A DNA stretch of 64,000 nt from Ensifer adhaerens (GCF_028993555.1 NZ_CP118611.1:2069501-2133500); one strand, 5' to 3'. Positions 34,253-46,144 are shown, counted from the first letter of the stretch. Translations and numbers: made by a program. The notes: generated by a model from the sequence alone, not told the origin.

Positions 34253-36238
34253 TCACACGGCCCAGCAGGAGCAGCCGAGTGCGCCGAAGAAGCCCTTGAG
34301 ATCGGCGATCGGCAGCTTTGACGTCCAGGCGCCGGCATGGTCGTGGCCATGCACGCCGCAATTGCTGGCGCAGCCGCAGGTCGTGATCGCCGTGCGCCGG
34401 AGCGAGTTCTTGCCGGCGCCATCGGGCTCGCCCCAGGCGGCATAGCCGCCGAAGGTGCGGACCGGCGACCAGTCGGGCATCGCCGGCGGCACCGGGTTGT
34501 CGTCGTGGGCGGCAAAGTCGCCAGCCGCATAGACGACCTTGCCGCCGACAACAGTCAGTTCCGAGGTCAGGAACGAGATCTCGTCCTCTGGGCAGGTGAA
34601 ATAGTCCTTGTTCGGCACGATCAGGTCGGCAAACTGCCCCTTCTCGATCCGGCCCTTCTTGCCTTCTTCGTTGGAAAACCACTGCACCTTCTCGGTCCAC
34701 ATCCGAAGCGCCGTCTCGCGATCGAGGCAATTGGCGCGCGGATAGAGCTGCAGGCCGCCGACGGTCTTGCCGGTCACCATCCACGACAGCGAGACCCAGG
34801 GGTTGTAGGAGGCGACCCGGGTGGCATCGGTGCCGGCCGACACGTTGACGCCCTTCTCCAGCATGCGGCTGATCGGTGGCGTCGCTTCCGCCACCCCGTG
34901 GCCGTAGCGTTCGACGAAATATTCGCCCTGGTAGGCCATGCGGTGCTGGGTGGCGATGCCGCCGCCCAGCGCGGCAATCCGGTCGATCGAGCGGTCGGAG
35001 ATCGTCTCGGCATGGTCGAAGAACCAGTTCAGGCCTTCGAGCGGGATGTCCTTGTTGACCTTCTCGAAGACGTCGAGCGCGCGGCTGATGGTCTCGTCAT
35101 AGGTGGCATGCAGCCGCCAGGGCCAGCGGTTCTCGGCCAGGACCCGGACGACCTCCTCGAGCTCGCCCTCCATCTCCGGCGCCATCTCGGGCCGCGGCTG
35201 GCGGAAGTCCTCGAAGTCGGCGGCCGAAAACACCAGCATCTCGCCGGCACCGTTGTGGCGGAAGTAGTCGTTGCCCTGCTTGTATTTGACCGAGGCGGTC
35301 CAGTGGAGGAAGTCCTCCTTCTCCTCCTTCGGTTTCTGGGTGAAGAGGTTGTAGGCCAGGCGAACGGTCAGCTGATTGTCATCCGAGAGCTTCTGGATGA
35401 CGGCATAATCGTCCGGATAGTTCTGGAAGCCACCACCGGCGTCGATGACGCTGGTGATGCCGAGCCGGTTGAGTTCGCGCATGAAGTGGCGGGTGGAATT
35501 GACCTGGTAGTCGAAGGGCAGTTTCGGTCCCTTGGCGAGCGTCGAATAGAGGATGCCGGCATTGGGTTTGGCCAAGAGCAGACCGGTCGGGTTGCCGTTG
35601 GCATCGCGGGTGATCTCGCCGCCCGGCGGGTTCGGCGTGTCCCTGGTGTAGCCGACCGCCCTCAGGGCGGCGCCATTCAGGAGCGCCCGGTCATAGAGAT
35701 GCAGCAGGAACACCGGCGTGTCGGGGGCGATCGCATTGATCTCGTCGATCGTCGGCAGCCGCTTTTCGGCAAACTGGTGTTCGGTAAAGCCGCCGACGAC
35801 GCGCACCCATTGCGGTGCCGGCGTGATCGCCACCTGCCGCTTCAGCATCGCCATCGCATCGGCAAGCGAGCGCACGCCGTCCCAGCGCAGCTCCATGTTG
35901 AAGTTGAGGCCGCCGCGCACGACGTGGGTGTGGTTGTCGTTGAGACCCGGCAGAACGCGCTTGCCCTTGAGGTCGATCACCTTGGTATCCGACCCGGCCA
36001 GCGCCATGATCGTCCGCTCGTCGCCGACGGCCAGGAACTTCCCGTCCTTGATGGCCACGGCGCTGGCCGTCGGATGGCTGCGGTCAAGCGTGGTGAAAAG
36101 GCCATTGTGCAGGATGAGATCGGGCGTCATCGAGGTATCTCCGGTCTGTTGGGCGCCAGCGGTGCGGGCCGTCGAAAAAAGAGCAGGCAGGGCAAGCGAC
36201 GATGCCGCGCCGAGGAAGGAGCGTCGTGTCGGCATCAT
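34253..36238 (-). CDS. Tat-exported YtcJ-type amidohydrolase with Cys/His-rich tail
   Basis: 661 aa. Twin-arginine signal TRRSFLGAASS at 4-14, so it is exported folded, with metal. Amidohydrolase core: H and H in DNHTHVVRGG, catalytic ATYDE and FDHAE regions, and a metal aspartate in SAGTDATRV. The last 45 residues form an extension TTCGCASNCGVHGHDHA and GALGCSCWAV with five cysteines and three histidines. It looks like an added metal site. ATGA joins it to the XapX gene. Substrate unknown; the YtcJ group acts on amides and N-acyl compounds. Confidence 0.85.
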   Translation of the reverse strand: MMPTRRSFLGAASSLALPALFSTARTAGAQQTGDTSMTPDLILHNGLFTTLDRSHPTASAVAIKDGKFLAVGDERTIMALAGSDTKVIDLKGKRVLPGLNDNHTHVVRGGLNFNMELRWDGVRSLADAMAMLKRQVAITPAPQWVRVVGGFTEHQFAEKRLPTIDEINAIAPDTPVFLLHLYDRALLNGAALRAVGYTRDTPNPPGGEITRDANGNPTGLLLAKPNAGILYSTLAKGPKLPFDYQVNSTRHFMRELNRLGITSVIDAGGGFQNYPDDYAVIQKLSDDNQLTVRLAYNLFTQKPKEEKEDFLHWTASVKYKQGNDYFRHNGAGEMLVFSAADFEDFRQPRPEMAPEMEGELEEVVRVLAENRWPWRLHATYDETISRALDVFEKVNKDIPLEGLNWFFDHAETISDRSIDRIAALGGGIATQHRMAYQGEYFVERYGHGVAEATPPISRMLEKGVNVSAGTDATRVASYNPWVSLSWMVTGKTVGGLQLYPRANCLDRETALRMWTEKVQWFSNEEGKKGRIEKGQFADLIVPNKDYFTCPEDEISFLTSELTVVGGKVVYAAGDFAAHDDNPVPPAMPDWSPVRTFGGYAAWGEPDGAGKNSLRRTAITTCGCASNCGVHGHDHAGAWTSKLPIADLKGFFGALGCSCWAV

Positions 36239-36528
36239 CCTGCCTTTTCATCGTTGATGGCCGCATCCTTCGCCTTGCTGGCGGTGGCCTGTGCGCCGCC
36301 CGGCAGCTGGCCGAACATGTGCGGCATGCACTGCAGATTGAACCAGCTGAGATTGACCGGTTCGCCCGACAGGGCGCGCTTGACCAGCGGCACCGATTGC
36401 TCGCCGATGAGGATGCCGAGCAGGCCGACCAGGGCGATGACCGGCGGCGCCGGCGAGCGGACGTTCAAGAGAGAATAGATGATGCCGACAAGCAGTCCGG
36501 CTCCGAGCGAGAGAAGGTACATCTTCAT
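36235..36528 (-). CDS. XapX-domain membrane protein (DUF1427)
   Basis: 97 aa. Two helices: MYLLSLGAGLLVGIIYSLLN and APPVIALVGLLGILIGEQ, the XapX signature (SPAPPxxALVGLLGIxxGEQ). The C-terminal tail of about 40 residues is polar. ATG 36528 follows AAGGAG; a start 16 codons earlier is less likely. Its stop overlaps the amidohydrolase ATG. XapX genes are often found beside amidohydrolase or isochorismatase genes; the function is unknown. Confidence 0.82.
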   Translation of the reverse strand: MKMYLLSLGAGLLVGIIYSLLNVRSPAPPVIALVGLLGILIGEQSVPLVKRALSGEPVNLSWFNLQCMPHMFGQLPGGAQATASKAKDAAINDEKAG

Positions 36529-36612
36529 CGCCAACTCCTTCACGAATAACAGTGCCGCCCCGGTCGCCTTACGCACGGCCAGAGCGATAATCTAGGGCAC
36601 GGCAGCCCCGTG

Positions 36613-37263
36613 TCAGTGCCCTTCGGAGGCGCCGAACATCGACTTGGCGTAGATGATGCCGAGGCCATAGGCGCCGCCGAACTTCCTGGCGATGCCGGTG
36701 GTCATCTCGTAGGTCTCGGTGCGGGCCCAGTCGCGCTGAAGCTCGAGCATGTACTGCAGCGCGGTCATCGGCCGGACGCCGGCCTGCACCATGCGGTCCA
36801 TCGCCCGCTCATGCGCCTCGTCGGAGACGTCTCCGCAGGCGTCAGCAATGACATAGACTTCAAAACCCTGGTCGAGCGCCGACAGCGTCGGGCCGACGAT
36901 GCAGACCGAGGTCCACAGCCCGCACATCACGAGGCGCTTCTTGCCGATGCGGTTGACCTCATCGATGACGGCGGCGTCTTCCCAGGTGTTCATCGAGGTA
37001 CGGTCCAGAAGCTTCTGGCCCGGGAAGGCGTCAGTGATCTCGGAGAACATCGGACCGGAGAAGGTCTTCTCTGCAACGGTGGTGAGAATGGTCGAAACGC
37101 CGAAGCCGGCGGCCGCGTTGGCGACCAATGCCGCGTTGTTGCGCAGGAGCACCGCATCGATCGACTTGGTCGCAAACGACATCTGCGACTGGAAATCGAT
37201 CATGATCAAGGTGTGATCCTTGGGCGAGACGAGGAGCTTGCCGGGGGTCGCAGTTGCGGACAT
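36613..37263 (-). CDS. Isochorismatase-family cysteine hydrolase
   Basis: 216 aa. Catalytic triad visible: D23 (MIDFQSQM), K66 (VAEKTFSG) and C121 (WTSVCIVGPTLSAL). YcaC-like branch by length and by the GLWTSVCI nucleophile loop. It hydrolyses an amide or imide in the cytoplasm; the substrate is unknown. ATG 37263 (MSATATP). First gene of the minus-strand run XapX, amidohydrolase, small exported protein, DoxX, MFS, hydrolase, immediately downstream of an AraC gene. Confidence 0.88.
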   Translation of the reverse strand: MSATATPGKLLVSPKDHTLIMIDFQSQMSFATKSIDAVLLRNNAALVANAAAGFGVSTILTTVAEKTFSGPMFSEITDAFPGQKLLDRTSMNTWEDAAVIDEVNRIGKKRLVMCGLWTSVCIVGPTLSALDQGFEVYVIADACGDVSDEAHERAMDRMVQAGVRPMTALQYMLELQRDWARTETYEMTTGIARKFGGAYGLGIIYAKSMFGASEGH

Positions 37264-37407
37264 GGTCGTGGCCTCTTCTGTTGAAACTCGCTCCGATCGG
37301 AGAGGCTCAACTATGACGCCGACGGCGCTCCCGTTCTTGTCGCCAAAGGTGGATTTTTGAAAATTTCGCTCGCCACGCCAGGGCAGCACGCGTGTACATT
37401 CAGAGGG

Positions 37408-38316
37408 TTACGACTGCCGGCTGCGCCGCCACTGGCGCGGCGTGGCCCCTGCCGCCTGTACGAAGGCTCGGGTAAAATGGCTCTGATCCGAGAAGCCGCA
37501 GGTGGTGGCGATCTCGCTCAGCGACGTGGGAGAGAACTGCAGCAGGTCCTTGGCCTTTTCGATCCTTTGCTGCAGCAGCCAGCGGTAGGGCGTGCTACCC
37601 ATGGTCTCGCGAAAGGCACGAAGAAAAGCGGCCTGCGAAAGGTTGCAGGTCGAGGCCAGTTCCTCGACCGTGAGCTCGCCATCAAGGCGGGCTTGCACCA
37701 AATCGCGGATCTTTGCCCGGCAGCGCTGCGAGAGCCTTCGCCCTCCAGCCAAGCTATCGCTGCGGCCATTGCCGTACTGCCGCACCATATGCACGCCGAT
37801 TGCTACCGAAAGCTGGTCGACGAAAAGGGCGCTGCGATCCGTGTGCCCGTCCACCGAGGCAAACAGGGCGCCGAGCATGCCGCCGAGAACAGGATCGGGC
37901 GAGCCGGAAATGGACCGCAGCTCACTGACACCCGTGACATTGGCCGCATCCGCAATGCGCTCAAGCGCACCGTGGCCGATTTCAACCAAGGTGAAGTCGA
38001 AAGACCCTTTCAGATCCGCCTTGTAGTCGTCGGCGAAGTTCCTGACGTAGACCGAGTTTTGGCCGAACTCCTGGATCGCCGAATGGTGCTCCCCGAAAAT
38101 CCGGCGGCTATGACCGCCTGCAAGCGAAAGACCGACCAGATAACCCCGCCCGTTTCCAGGCGTCGCGACCCTGCCCGGCGGCCCCGATGCCGATCGCTTG
38201 CGATGGAAGACCATGTCGCGGCCTTCGATCGTCCTGTTGTCATCGAGCTGGTCTAGCGAGCATCCAAGGCTATCGCGCGGTCGCGTTCGGTCTGAGGGAG
38301 CGGAGGCATCAGTCAT
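37408..38316 (-). CDS. AraC-family regulator 1 of three
   Basis: 302 aa. C-terminal double HTH (about 200-298): LTVEELASTCNLSQAAFLRA and LSEIATTCGFSDQSHFTRAF. The N-terminal 190 residues are an uncharacterised sensor. AGGAG 8 nt before ATG 38316. It lies 144 nt upstream of the cysteine hydrolase operon on the same strand and is its most likely regulator. Two related regulators follow upstream (38544 and 39587). Confidence 0.88.
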   Translation of the reverse strand: MTDASAPSDRTRPRDSLGCSLDQLDDNRTIEGRDMVFHRKRSASGPPGRVATPGNGRGYLVGLSLAGGHSRRIFGEHHSAIQEFGQNSVYVRNFADDYKADLKGSFDFTLVEIGHGALERIADAANVTGVSELRSISGSPDPVLGGMLGALFASVDGHTDRSALFVDQLSVAIGVHMVRQYGNGRSDSLAGGRRLSQRCRAKIRDLVQARLDGELTVEELASTCNLSQAAFLRAFRETMGSTPYRWLLQQRIEKAKDLLQFSPTSLSEIATTCGFSDQSHFTRAFVQAAGATPRQWRRSRQS

Positions 38317-38543
38317 CGTCTTCGCTCCTGTGTATAGGGATCACGCGCCAAGGCTTCCCGTCATGACGATGAACGCAAAGGGTGCGGATCGCGGCACGCA
38401 TCGGAAACGTGCACGCAATTCACTCTCGCATTCACCAAATCGTTTGCAGGAGCGCCCCTATGATTGCCCCGATCGCCGCATCATTCTTGCACGATTTTCA
38501 TGTGTTTTGAAAATATTGCATGAGGGCGCGCCCTCTTTCCACG

Positions 38544-39452
38544 CTATTGCTGAGATCGATCCACTGCCAGCCCGATGGAGCGGTTCTTTTTCCTGAAACG
38601 CGCGGGCGTTTCCGCTGTCTGGCTGGTGAACACCCGGGTCATGTGGCTCTGGTCGGCAAAACCGCAGTGGATCGCGATCTCGGCAAGCGGGGTGTCCTGA
38701 AGCAGACACTCCTTGACCCGCGCAATCCGGTATTCGGTCAGCCACCTGGACGGCGTGCGACCGAAGCTCTCCTTGAAGGCCTTGTTGAAATAGCTTCGCG
38801 AGAGCTCGCACTGGGCGGCGAGATCGCCGATCGAAAACGCCTTGTTGAAGTGTGCGACCAGAAACTCCGTCGCCAGCCTCTCCTGCCATGGCGCCAGCGT
38901 ACCCTTCTTGTCGACAGGGAAATGCAAGCCGCCATAGGTCTGGCTGAGATGCGCCAGTGCGGCAAGGTTGATCTGTTCGACGAAAAGCAGATTGGCCCGA
39001 TCAGGCTCGTCGAGCGAGGGCAGCAGCGCCTGCGCGAGGCCGAACATCACCGGATCCACGCGGCCCTGCACGGGAGACAGTGACACATACTCGCCGCGTC
39101 CGGCCCTTTCGGTGAAGGCCCGCATGCAGGCAAATGGAATGTGGAAGCGGACATTGTCGAAAGGCGACAGATGGTGGCACTGCCATTGGTCCCGTAGGTC
39201 GGTGATCGCGAGCGATGCCCTGGAGTGCCCTCCCTCATAGACAAGCTCGCCGCGCCGCCACAGGCGGTGCGCGTCGAAGTCACGCATCTGGACGATGACA
39301 TTGAAGGCGTCGGCGACCGGGATAAGCGGCCCGAGTTCCAGATCGAAGCGATCCGAAGAGGTTCTCGTTATGGTGATATCGCCCGCGCTGATCCTTTTGA
39401 CAGTGGGGGGCGGTGTACGCTCGTCTGCGCTCAGTCCCGCTTGTGAGGCCAT
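38544..39452 (-). CDS. AraC-family regulator 2 of three
   Basis: 302 aa. AraC-binding-like N-terminal domain (about 30-190; LSPFDNVRFHIPFACMRAF) and C-terminal double HTH (FSIGDLAAQCELSRSYFNKA, LAEIAIHCGFADQSHMTRVF). GGGAGA precedes ATG 39452. Similar in size and layout to its two neighbours, which suggests an old tandem duplication; the HTH sequence differs enough that it should bind a different site. Confidence 0.87.
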   Translation of the reverse strand: MASQAGLSADERTPPPTVKRISAGDITITRTSSDRFDLELGPLIPVADAFNVIVQMRDFDAHRLWRRGELVYEGGHSRASLAITDLRDQWQCHHLSPFDNVRFHIPFACMRAFTERAGRGEYVSLSPVQGRVDPVMFGLAQALLPSLDEPDRANLLFVEQINLAALAHLSQTYGGLHFPVDKKGTLAPWQERLATEFLVAHFNKAFSIGDLAAQCELSRSYFNKAFKESFGRTPSRWLTEYRIARVKECLLQDTPLAEIAIHCGFADQSHMTRVFTSQTAETPARFRKKNRSIGLAVDRSQQ

Positions 39453-39586
39453 CGGTCAGGGTCTCCCGATATCCGGCTCAGCCTCCCGCTTTGGCGGCCG
39501 GGCAAATGCTACAACGGTTGGCGGTCGCAAGACAGCGGCAAATCTCACGGTGCATCGCGGGGCTCCACAGGTCAACATCGCTTCCC

Positions 39587-40477
39587 TCACTGCAGCCAGC
39601 GCGCGCGCCAGACGGCTGGCGTCACTCCCGTCACCTCGCGAAAGGCTTCAATGAAACGCACTTCGTCGGCATAGCCGCAACGGGCGGCGGTTTTGGCCAG
39701 CGACCACCCCTCCTCGATGAGGTAGCGTTTGGCCCGGCCGATCCTGTACCGCATCAGCCACTCCTCCGGCGCCTGCCCGGTCACGGATGCAAAGGCCGCG
39801 GCAAAAGCGTCCTCAGACAGGTTCGCGGCCGTCGCCGCAGCCGCAAACGAAAAGTCCTTGGCCCAATGGTCGATCATGAAGTCCTTGGCCGCCTTCTCCT
39901 GCCACACGGACAGATCGGGGCTGCCGGATGCATTGGCACGATCCGGATAGGAGTGCAGGAGATGCGCGCAGATGGCGACAGCGATATGCCGCAGCACCGG
40001 CCCCGGTTCATTCTCGCTGTCGGCGAGAAGCGGCAGCAGCGCCAAGGCAAGATTGTGCATGACGTCGTCGCTCTCGCCGCGGCGGCACCTGAGACCGGTG
40101 GCAGCCGGAGCGTGCGAGAACCCGGAGACTTCGCGAAACAAGGCCCGCGGCAGGTGGAAGGCGAGTGAATCGAGATCGCTGACAAGTCGGATACTGGCAC
40201 CCTGGACGAGATCGACGAGGCAGATCGACCCCTGCCGGTAGCGGCGAATTTCATTCTCGTTTCCGCCCGGCACCACGTCGCAATGCATGACATCCTTGAA
40301 ATAGAACATCAGGAAATAGGCGTCGTCGGCGGGAAGGGAAACGACGCGGCTCAATGCGCCATCCAGCCGGCATTGCAGACGCGTCACCGAAAACCGGGCG
40401 TCACGGACGGGCCGAACCGTGAGAAACGGCGCCTTCGGCTCGCCAAAACACGCTCCAATGCCATTCGGTTCTGTCAT
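39587..40477 (-). CDS. AraC-family regulator 3 of three
   Basis: 296 aa. Sensor domain about 20-185 and C-terminal double HTH (FAAAATAANLSEDAFAAAFA, LAKTAARCGYADEVRFIEAF). The HTH is the most diverged of the three (several unusual alanines), but the turn residues are kept. The Shine-Dalgarno before ATG 40477 is weak. No catabolic gene lies directly beside it, so its targets are unclear. Confidence 0.83.
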   Translation of the reverse strand: MTEPNGIGACFGEPKAPFLTVRPVRDARFSVTRLQCRLDGALSRVVSLPADDAYFLMFYFKDVMHCDVVPGGNENEIRRYRQGSICLVDLVQGASIRLVSDLDSLAFHLPRALFREVSGFSHAPAATGLRCRRGESDDVMHNLALALLPLLADSENEPGPVLRHIAVAICAHLLHSYPDRANASGSPDLSVWQEKAAKDFMIDHWAKDFSFAAAATAANLSEDAFAAAFASVTGQAPEEWLMRYRIGRAKRYLIEEGWSLAKTAARCGYADEVRFIEAFREVTGVTPAVWRARWLQ

Positions 40478-40796
40478 AGGCCGCCGTCCACCCTCGCCTC
40501 CCGACGATGGAGTTCATCCTTCGCGTGGAATCTGCCTGGATGCAGGATCGATGCGATGACGAATGCACTGGCGATCATCTCGCCGTTGCCATCCATGTCG
40601 GGGCAAACATGCGGCGAACCGCGACAAATTTCTTGCATGCTTTGCTCACATTTGGCCGCAAACGACTCTGTTTTGACCATGCTGGTTCTGCGTTCGCCGA
40701 TCGCACAGTGCTTACGGGGCCTCAGCTTGATTGTCCCGCGGGGGCAAACGGCCGATGCCCGAAGGTGCTGCAGCAGTTCTCACAGCCAGACGTGAT
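40478..40796. other. 319-nt intergenic region
   Basis: Promoter side of the AraC gene at 40477. Short open frames on both strands show no recognisable protein. No clear operator found. Confidence 0.35.
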
Positions 40797-40824
40797 GCGG
40801 GCCACGTCAGCTGACGCGGCCCGC
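40797..40824 (-). terminator. Palindromic terminator of the envelope protein gene
   Basis: GCGGGCC-A-CGTCAG/CTGACG-C-GGCCCGC, a 28-nt palindrome with one mismatch, 8 nt after the stop of the minus-strand gene at 40832. No T-run on that strand. Confidence 0.6.
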
Positions 40825-40831
40825 AATCGAT

Positions 40832-43072
40832 TTACTGTGCTGCGGCTTCGAGATCGACCTTGTCGAGCAGAAGCGCCGGATTTTCGGCGGCCCCCATCAG
40901 CTCGAGTGCACCAATCCCGGCTTCATCCTTGGCCTTGACCTTCAGGGTGAAGGCGCCCGGTTTGCTGATGAACTGTGTAAACGCAGTTGCGACGTCCTGC
41001 AGCTTCGGCTGTGTGGCCGCAAAATGCTGCACGCCTGCGCTCGTCATCAGTACGAGGAGACCGCGAACGCTGTCCTCGGTCATGTGATTGTCCTCGGCAT
41101 AGAGCTTGATGCCCTTGGCGAGGATGCCCTTGTCTTCGAGCTTGAGCGTGGCTTCCCGGGCCGTCAGGCCGAAGAGCGCCACCTGGGCAGCGGTCATGTC
41201 GCCGGAGAAGAAATCCTTGCTGGCGCCGCCCATCTGGCCGGAGAAGGAGAAGCTGCCCATGTCCTTGCCGTTCAAGGAGATATCCTTGATGACGAGGTTC
41301 TCGTTCGGCTCATCCCAGGCAAGCTCGACGTTGGAAGAGAATACCAGCTTGTCGAAGCCCAGCTTGCGCAGCGTCGCGAAGCCTTCCTCCTGTGTGTCGG
41401 CCGGAATCGGCACACTGAGATCGCGATAGCTGACGCGCACATCCGTCGGGATACCGTTGCGCAGCTTGGTCAGGGCGAGTTCGTAATTGTCGAGCGTGAA
41501 GCGTACGCGTTCCGGAACGGAAGGCACGGCAGCCTGCTCGACCGGCGCTTCGGCCATCGGATCGTCCTGGGCATCGGCCGGGACCTCTGCCTCGGAGGCG
41601 GCATCGCCATCCGTCGAGGCATCAGCATCGGTTGAGGCAGCGGCATCGGAGGCGGCATCACCATCGGTTGCCGCATCCGGCGCCGGCTCGGCGCTGACCG
41701 ACGGATCCGCCTCGCTTTCGGTGGTGGCCTGATCGTCTTCGCCAGTTTCGCTGTCGGTCAAGCTTGTCGGCGCACTGCCGGGCATGTCGACATCCAGTCC
41801 GGCAATACGGATCGTTCCGAATTCCGGCATCAGCGTGGTGAAGGGGAAGGTCTCGAACTCTTCCTCTTTCAGGCCCGCCAGCTTCGTGAGCGCCTCCATG
41901 GTCGGAGCCCAGGAGAAACCCTTGATGCTCGCTTCGCCGATCTTGACGTAGTCTGCGCCTTCTCCCGCGGAAAGACCGTGCAGGGCACCGTCGAAGCTGC
42001 GGCCATCGAGCTGCATCGCCATCTTGTCGACGGCGAGCTTGATCGTCTTGCCTTCCTCTTCGCTGTTCTGGTCCGGTACTTCCATCTTGAGGCCGAGCAG
42101 CTCGATGTCGCCGCTGCCGATCATGTCGACAACCGAGAGGATGCGCTTGAAGAATGCCTGCCGCTCCTCGGGAGGCAGCGCTTCGGGGTCCGTCACCCCT
42201 TGCAGCTTCTCCAAGGTTTCCAGCAACGGCTCGGCCGGCATGCGCGCGCTGAAGCCCTTGCTGCGCACTTCGTCATAACCGAACTGCGCCTTGCCGTCGG
42301 AGAAGGTAAGGTTTTTCGCCGACATCGGACCATAGAGCAGCTTTGCTTCCATGTCGTCCGGGCCGGCCTTTTCCGTGTAGATCCGCACCATATAGGCCGC
42401 GTCGAAGTTCTCGCCCGCCACAGCCCCGATCGAGCCGTTCATCTGCTCGCGCTTCGTCGCGCCTTCTCCGTCTGGAACATCCATGGCAAAGGCGAAGCTT
42501 GCGCCACTCGCAGAGTAACGAGCAACGCGGCCTCCGGCGATGTCCTCGAGAGCCAGGTCCTTGTAAACCGTCTTCTGCTCGGTGCCGGCCACGTCCTGGC
42601 TGATGGATGCCTCCGGAGCCGAAATCCGCTTTGCGGCAAAGCGTTCAATGCGCTTCAGTGTCGTCAGTTCACCCTGATCGCCTGCCTTGGAAAGCGCGCC
42701 TGCGAAGAAGTCCGGCTCTTCGATGACCGCATGCGGCACGGAGAACTTGCCGGCGGCGATGTCGAGCTCAAGGCCCTTCACATCAAGCTTGCCGCTCAGG
42801 AAGAAGATCTTTGGCCGGCCATCGATGGCGGCGACCTGAACCCGGGCGCCATTGGCGAAGGGCAGAGTCACGTTACGCAGATGAATTCGGCCAAGGAAAT
42901 CCGCCTCGACGGAGCCCGCCTTGCCGCCGCGCTCGGCGATGAACTTGTCGACCGTTCTTTCGAGCATGAACTTGCCGCCGACGACGCCGGCAGCTGCGAT
43001 CGCGATTACCGCGACGGCCGCCCAAAGCGCTTTGCGACGGCCCTTGCCGGCCCCAATTTCTGTCTCAGCCAC
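40832..43072 (-). CDS. Large single-pass envelope protein, function unknown
   Basis: 746 aa from GTG 43072 (AAAGGA 8 nt upstream; ATG at 43141 is an alternative). One membrane helix at about 13-35 (ALWAAVAVIAIAAAGVVGGK), then a long periplasmic part rich in beta-strand patterns (GRIHLRNVTLPFANGARVQV, GKLDVKGLELDIAAGKF), which recalls AsmA-like proteins but without a firm match. A flexible Asp/Glu/Ala/Ser linker of about 75 residues (about 440-515) divides it in two. AsmA-like lipid or protein transport across the periplasm is a guess. No obvious operon partner. Confidence 0.6.
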   Translation of the reverse strand: MAETEIGAGKGRRKALWAAVAVIAIAAAGVVGGKFMLERTVDKFIAERGGKAGSVEADFLGRIHLRNVTLPFANGARVQVAAIDGRPKIFFLSGKLDVKGLELDIAAGKFSVPHAVIEEPDFFAGALSKAGDQGELTTLKRIERFAAKRISAPEASISQDVAGTEQKTVYKDLALEDIAGGRVARYSASGASFAFAMDVPDGEGATKREQMNGSIGAVAGENFDAAYMVRIYTEKAGPDDMEAKLLYGPMSAKNLTFSDGKAQFGYDEVRSKGFSARMPAEPLLETLEKLQGVTDPEALPPEERQAFFKRILSVVDMIGSGDIELLGLKMEVPDQNSEEEGKTIKLAVDKMAMQLDGRSFDGALHGLSAGEGADYVKIGEASIKGFSWAPTMEALTKLAGLKEEEFETFPFTTLMPEFGTIRIAGLDVDMPGSAPTSLTDSETGEDDQATTESEADPSVSAEPAPDAATDGDAASDAAASTDADASTDGDAASEAEVPADAQDDPMAEAPVEQAAVPSVPERVRFTLDNYELALTKLRNGIPTDVRVSYRDLSVPIPADTQEEGFATLRKLGFDKLVFSSNVELAWDEPNENLVIKDISLNGKDMGSFSFSGQMGGASKDFFSGDMTAAQVALFGLTAREATLKLEDKGILAKGIKLYAEDNHMTEDSVRGLLVLMTSAGVQHFAATQPKLQDVATAFTQFISKPGAFTLKVKAKDEAGIGALELMGAAENPALLLDKVDLEAAAQ
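41595..41678 (-). repeat. Imperfect short tandem repeats in the acidic linker
   Basis: Units of about 18-21 nt of the type GAGGC...GCATC.CCATC recur four times and encode the Ala-Ser-Asp/Glu linker of the envelope protein. In-frame slippage would change linker length without breaking the gene. Confidence 0.55.
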
Positions 43073-45722
<2,650 letters not shown>

Positions 45723-45750
45723 GATTCCGGTCTGGCTCCAACGCCGACTG

Positions 45751-45777
45751 CAGGTCCCGGCTTCGCGCCGGGACCTG
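45751..45777 (+). terminator. Rho-independent terminator of katG
   Basis: CAGGTCCCGGC-TTCGC-GCCGGGACCTG, perfect 11-bp stem, followed by TTCTTT. Confidence 0.88.
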
Positions 45778-45779
45778 TT

Positions 45780-46144
45780 CTTTGGCGATACCCGCGTGTG
45801 GCGCGTCACCTAAGGCTGCAAATCCGACCTCCTGGCCGCAGCGGCCAAGCACACGTTAAACGATCGCCGTCGAGCGATGGGGTCAACCGCTCCGCCACGA
45901 TCCTCGCATTGGGGCGCACTTCCGCCTTCGTCTGGGCAAGCGGCACAAACCATTGCTTTTGTGACAAGTTCGCCTTCGTGGCGCCCGTCTGCTCCAAACC
46001 CGTCCCATTTATGTGGTCGACGCCTTATCAATCAAAAGTTGCGTGACTTGAGACAGATAACGTGTTCTGATTTCATCGCAATAAGGACGCCTGTCCAGGC
46101 GTACTGACATCATCTCAAGCTGTTTCGTTCAGGGGGAACGTTGC
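45780..46144. other. 365-nt region upstream of the RND efflux genes
   Basis: No convincing gene. It holds the efflux promoter and one clear palindrome (46087-46102) close to the start codon. Confidence 0.4.
46087..46102 (+). promoter_or_regulatory. Perfect inverted repeat upstream of the RND operon
   Basis: ACGCCTG-TC-CAGGCGT, 43 nt before the adaptor ATG. Size and place fit the operator of a TetR-type repressor; no such gene is adjacent, so the regulator would be elsewhere. Confidence 0.5.

Noticed and set aside
34337..36478. Plus-strand open frame of 713 codons
   Set aside because: Antisense shadow of the amidohydrolase with no family signature; its composition follows the codon positions of the minus-strand gene.
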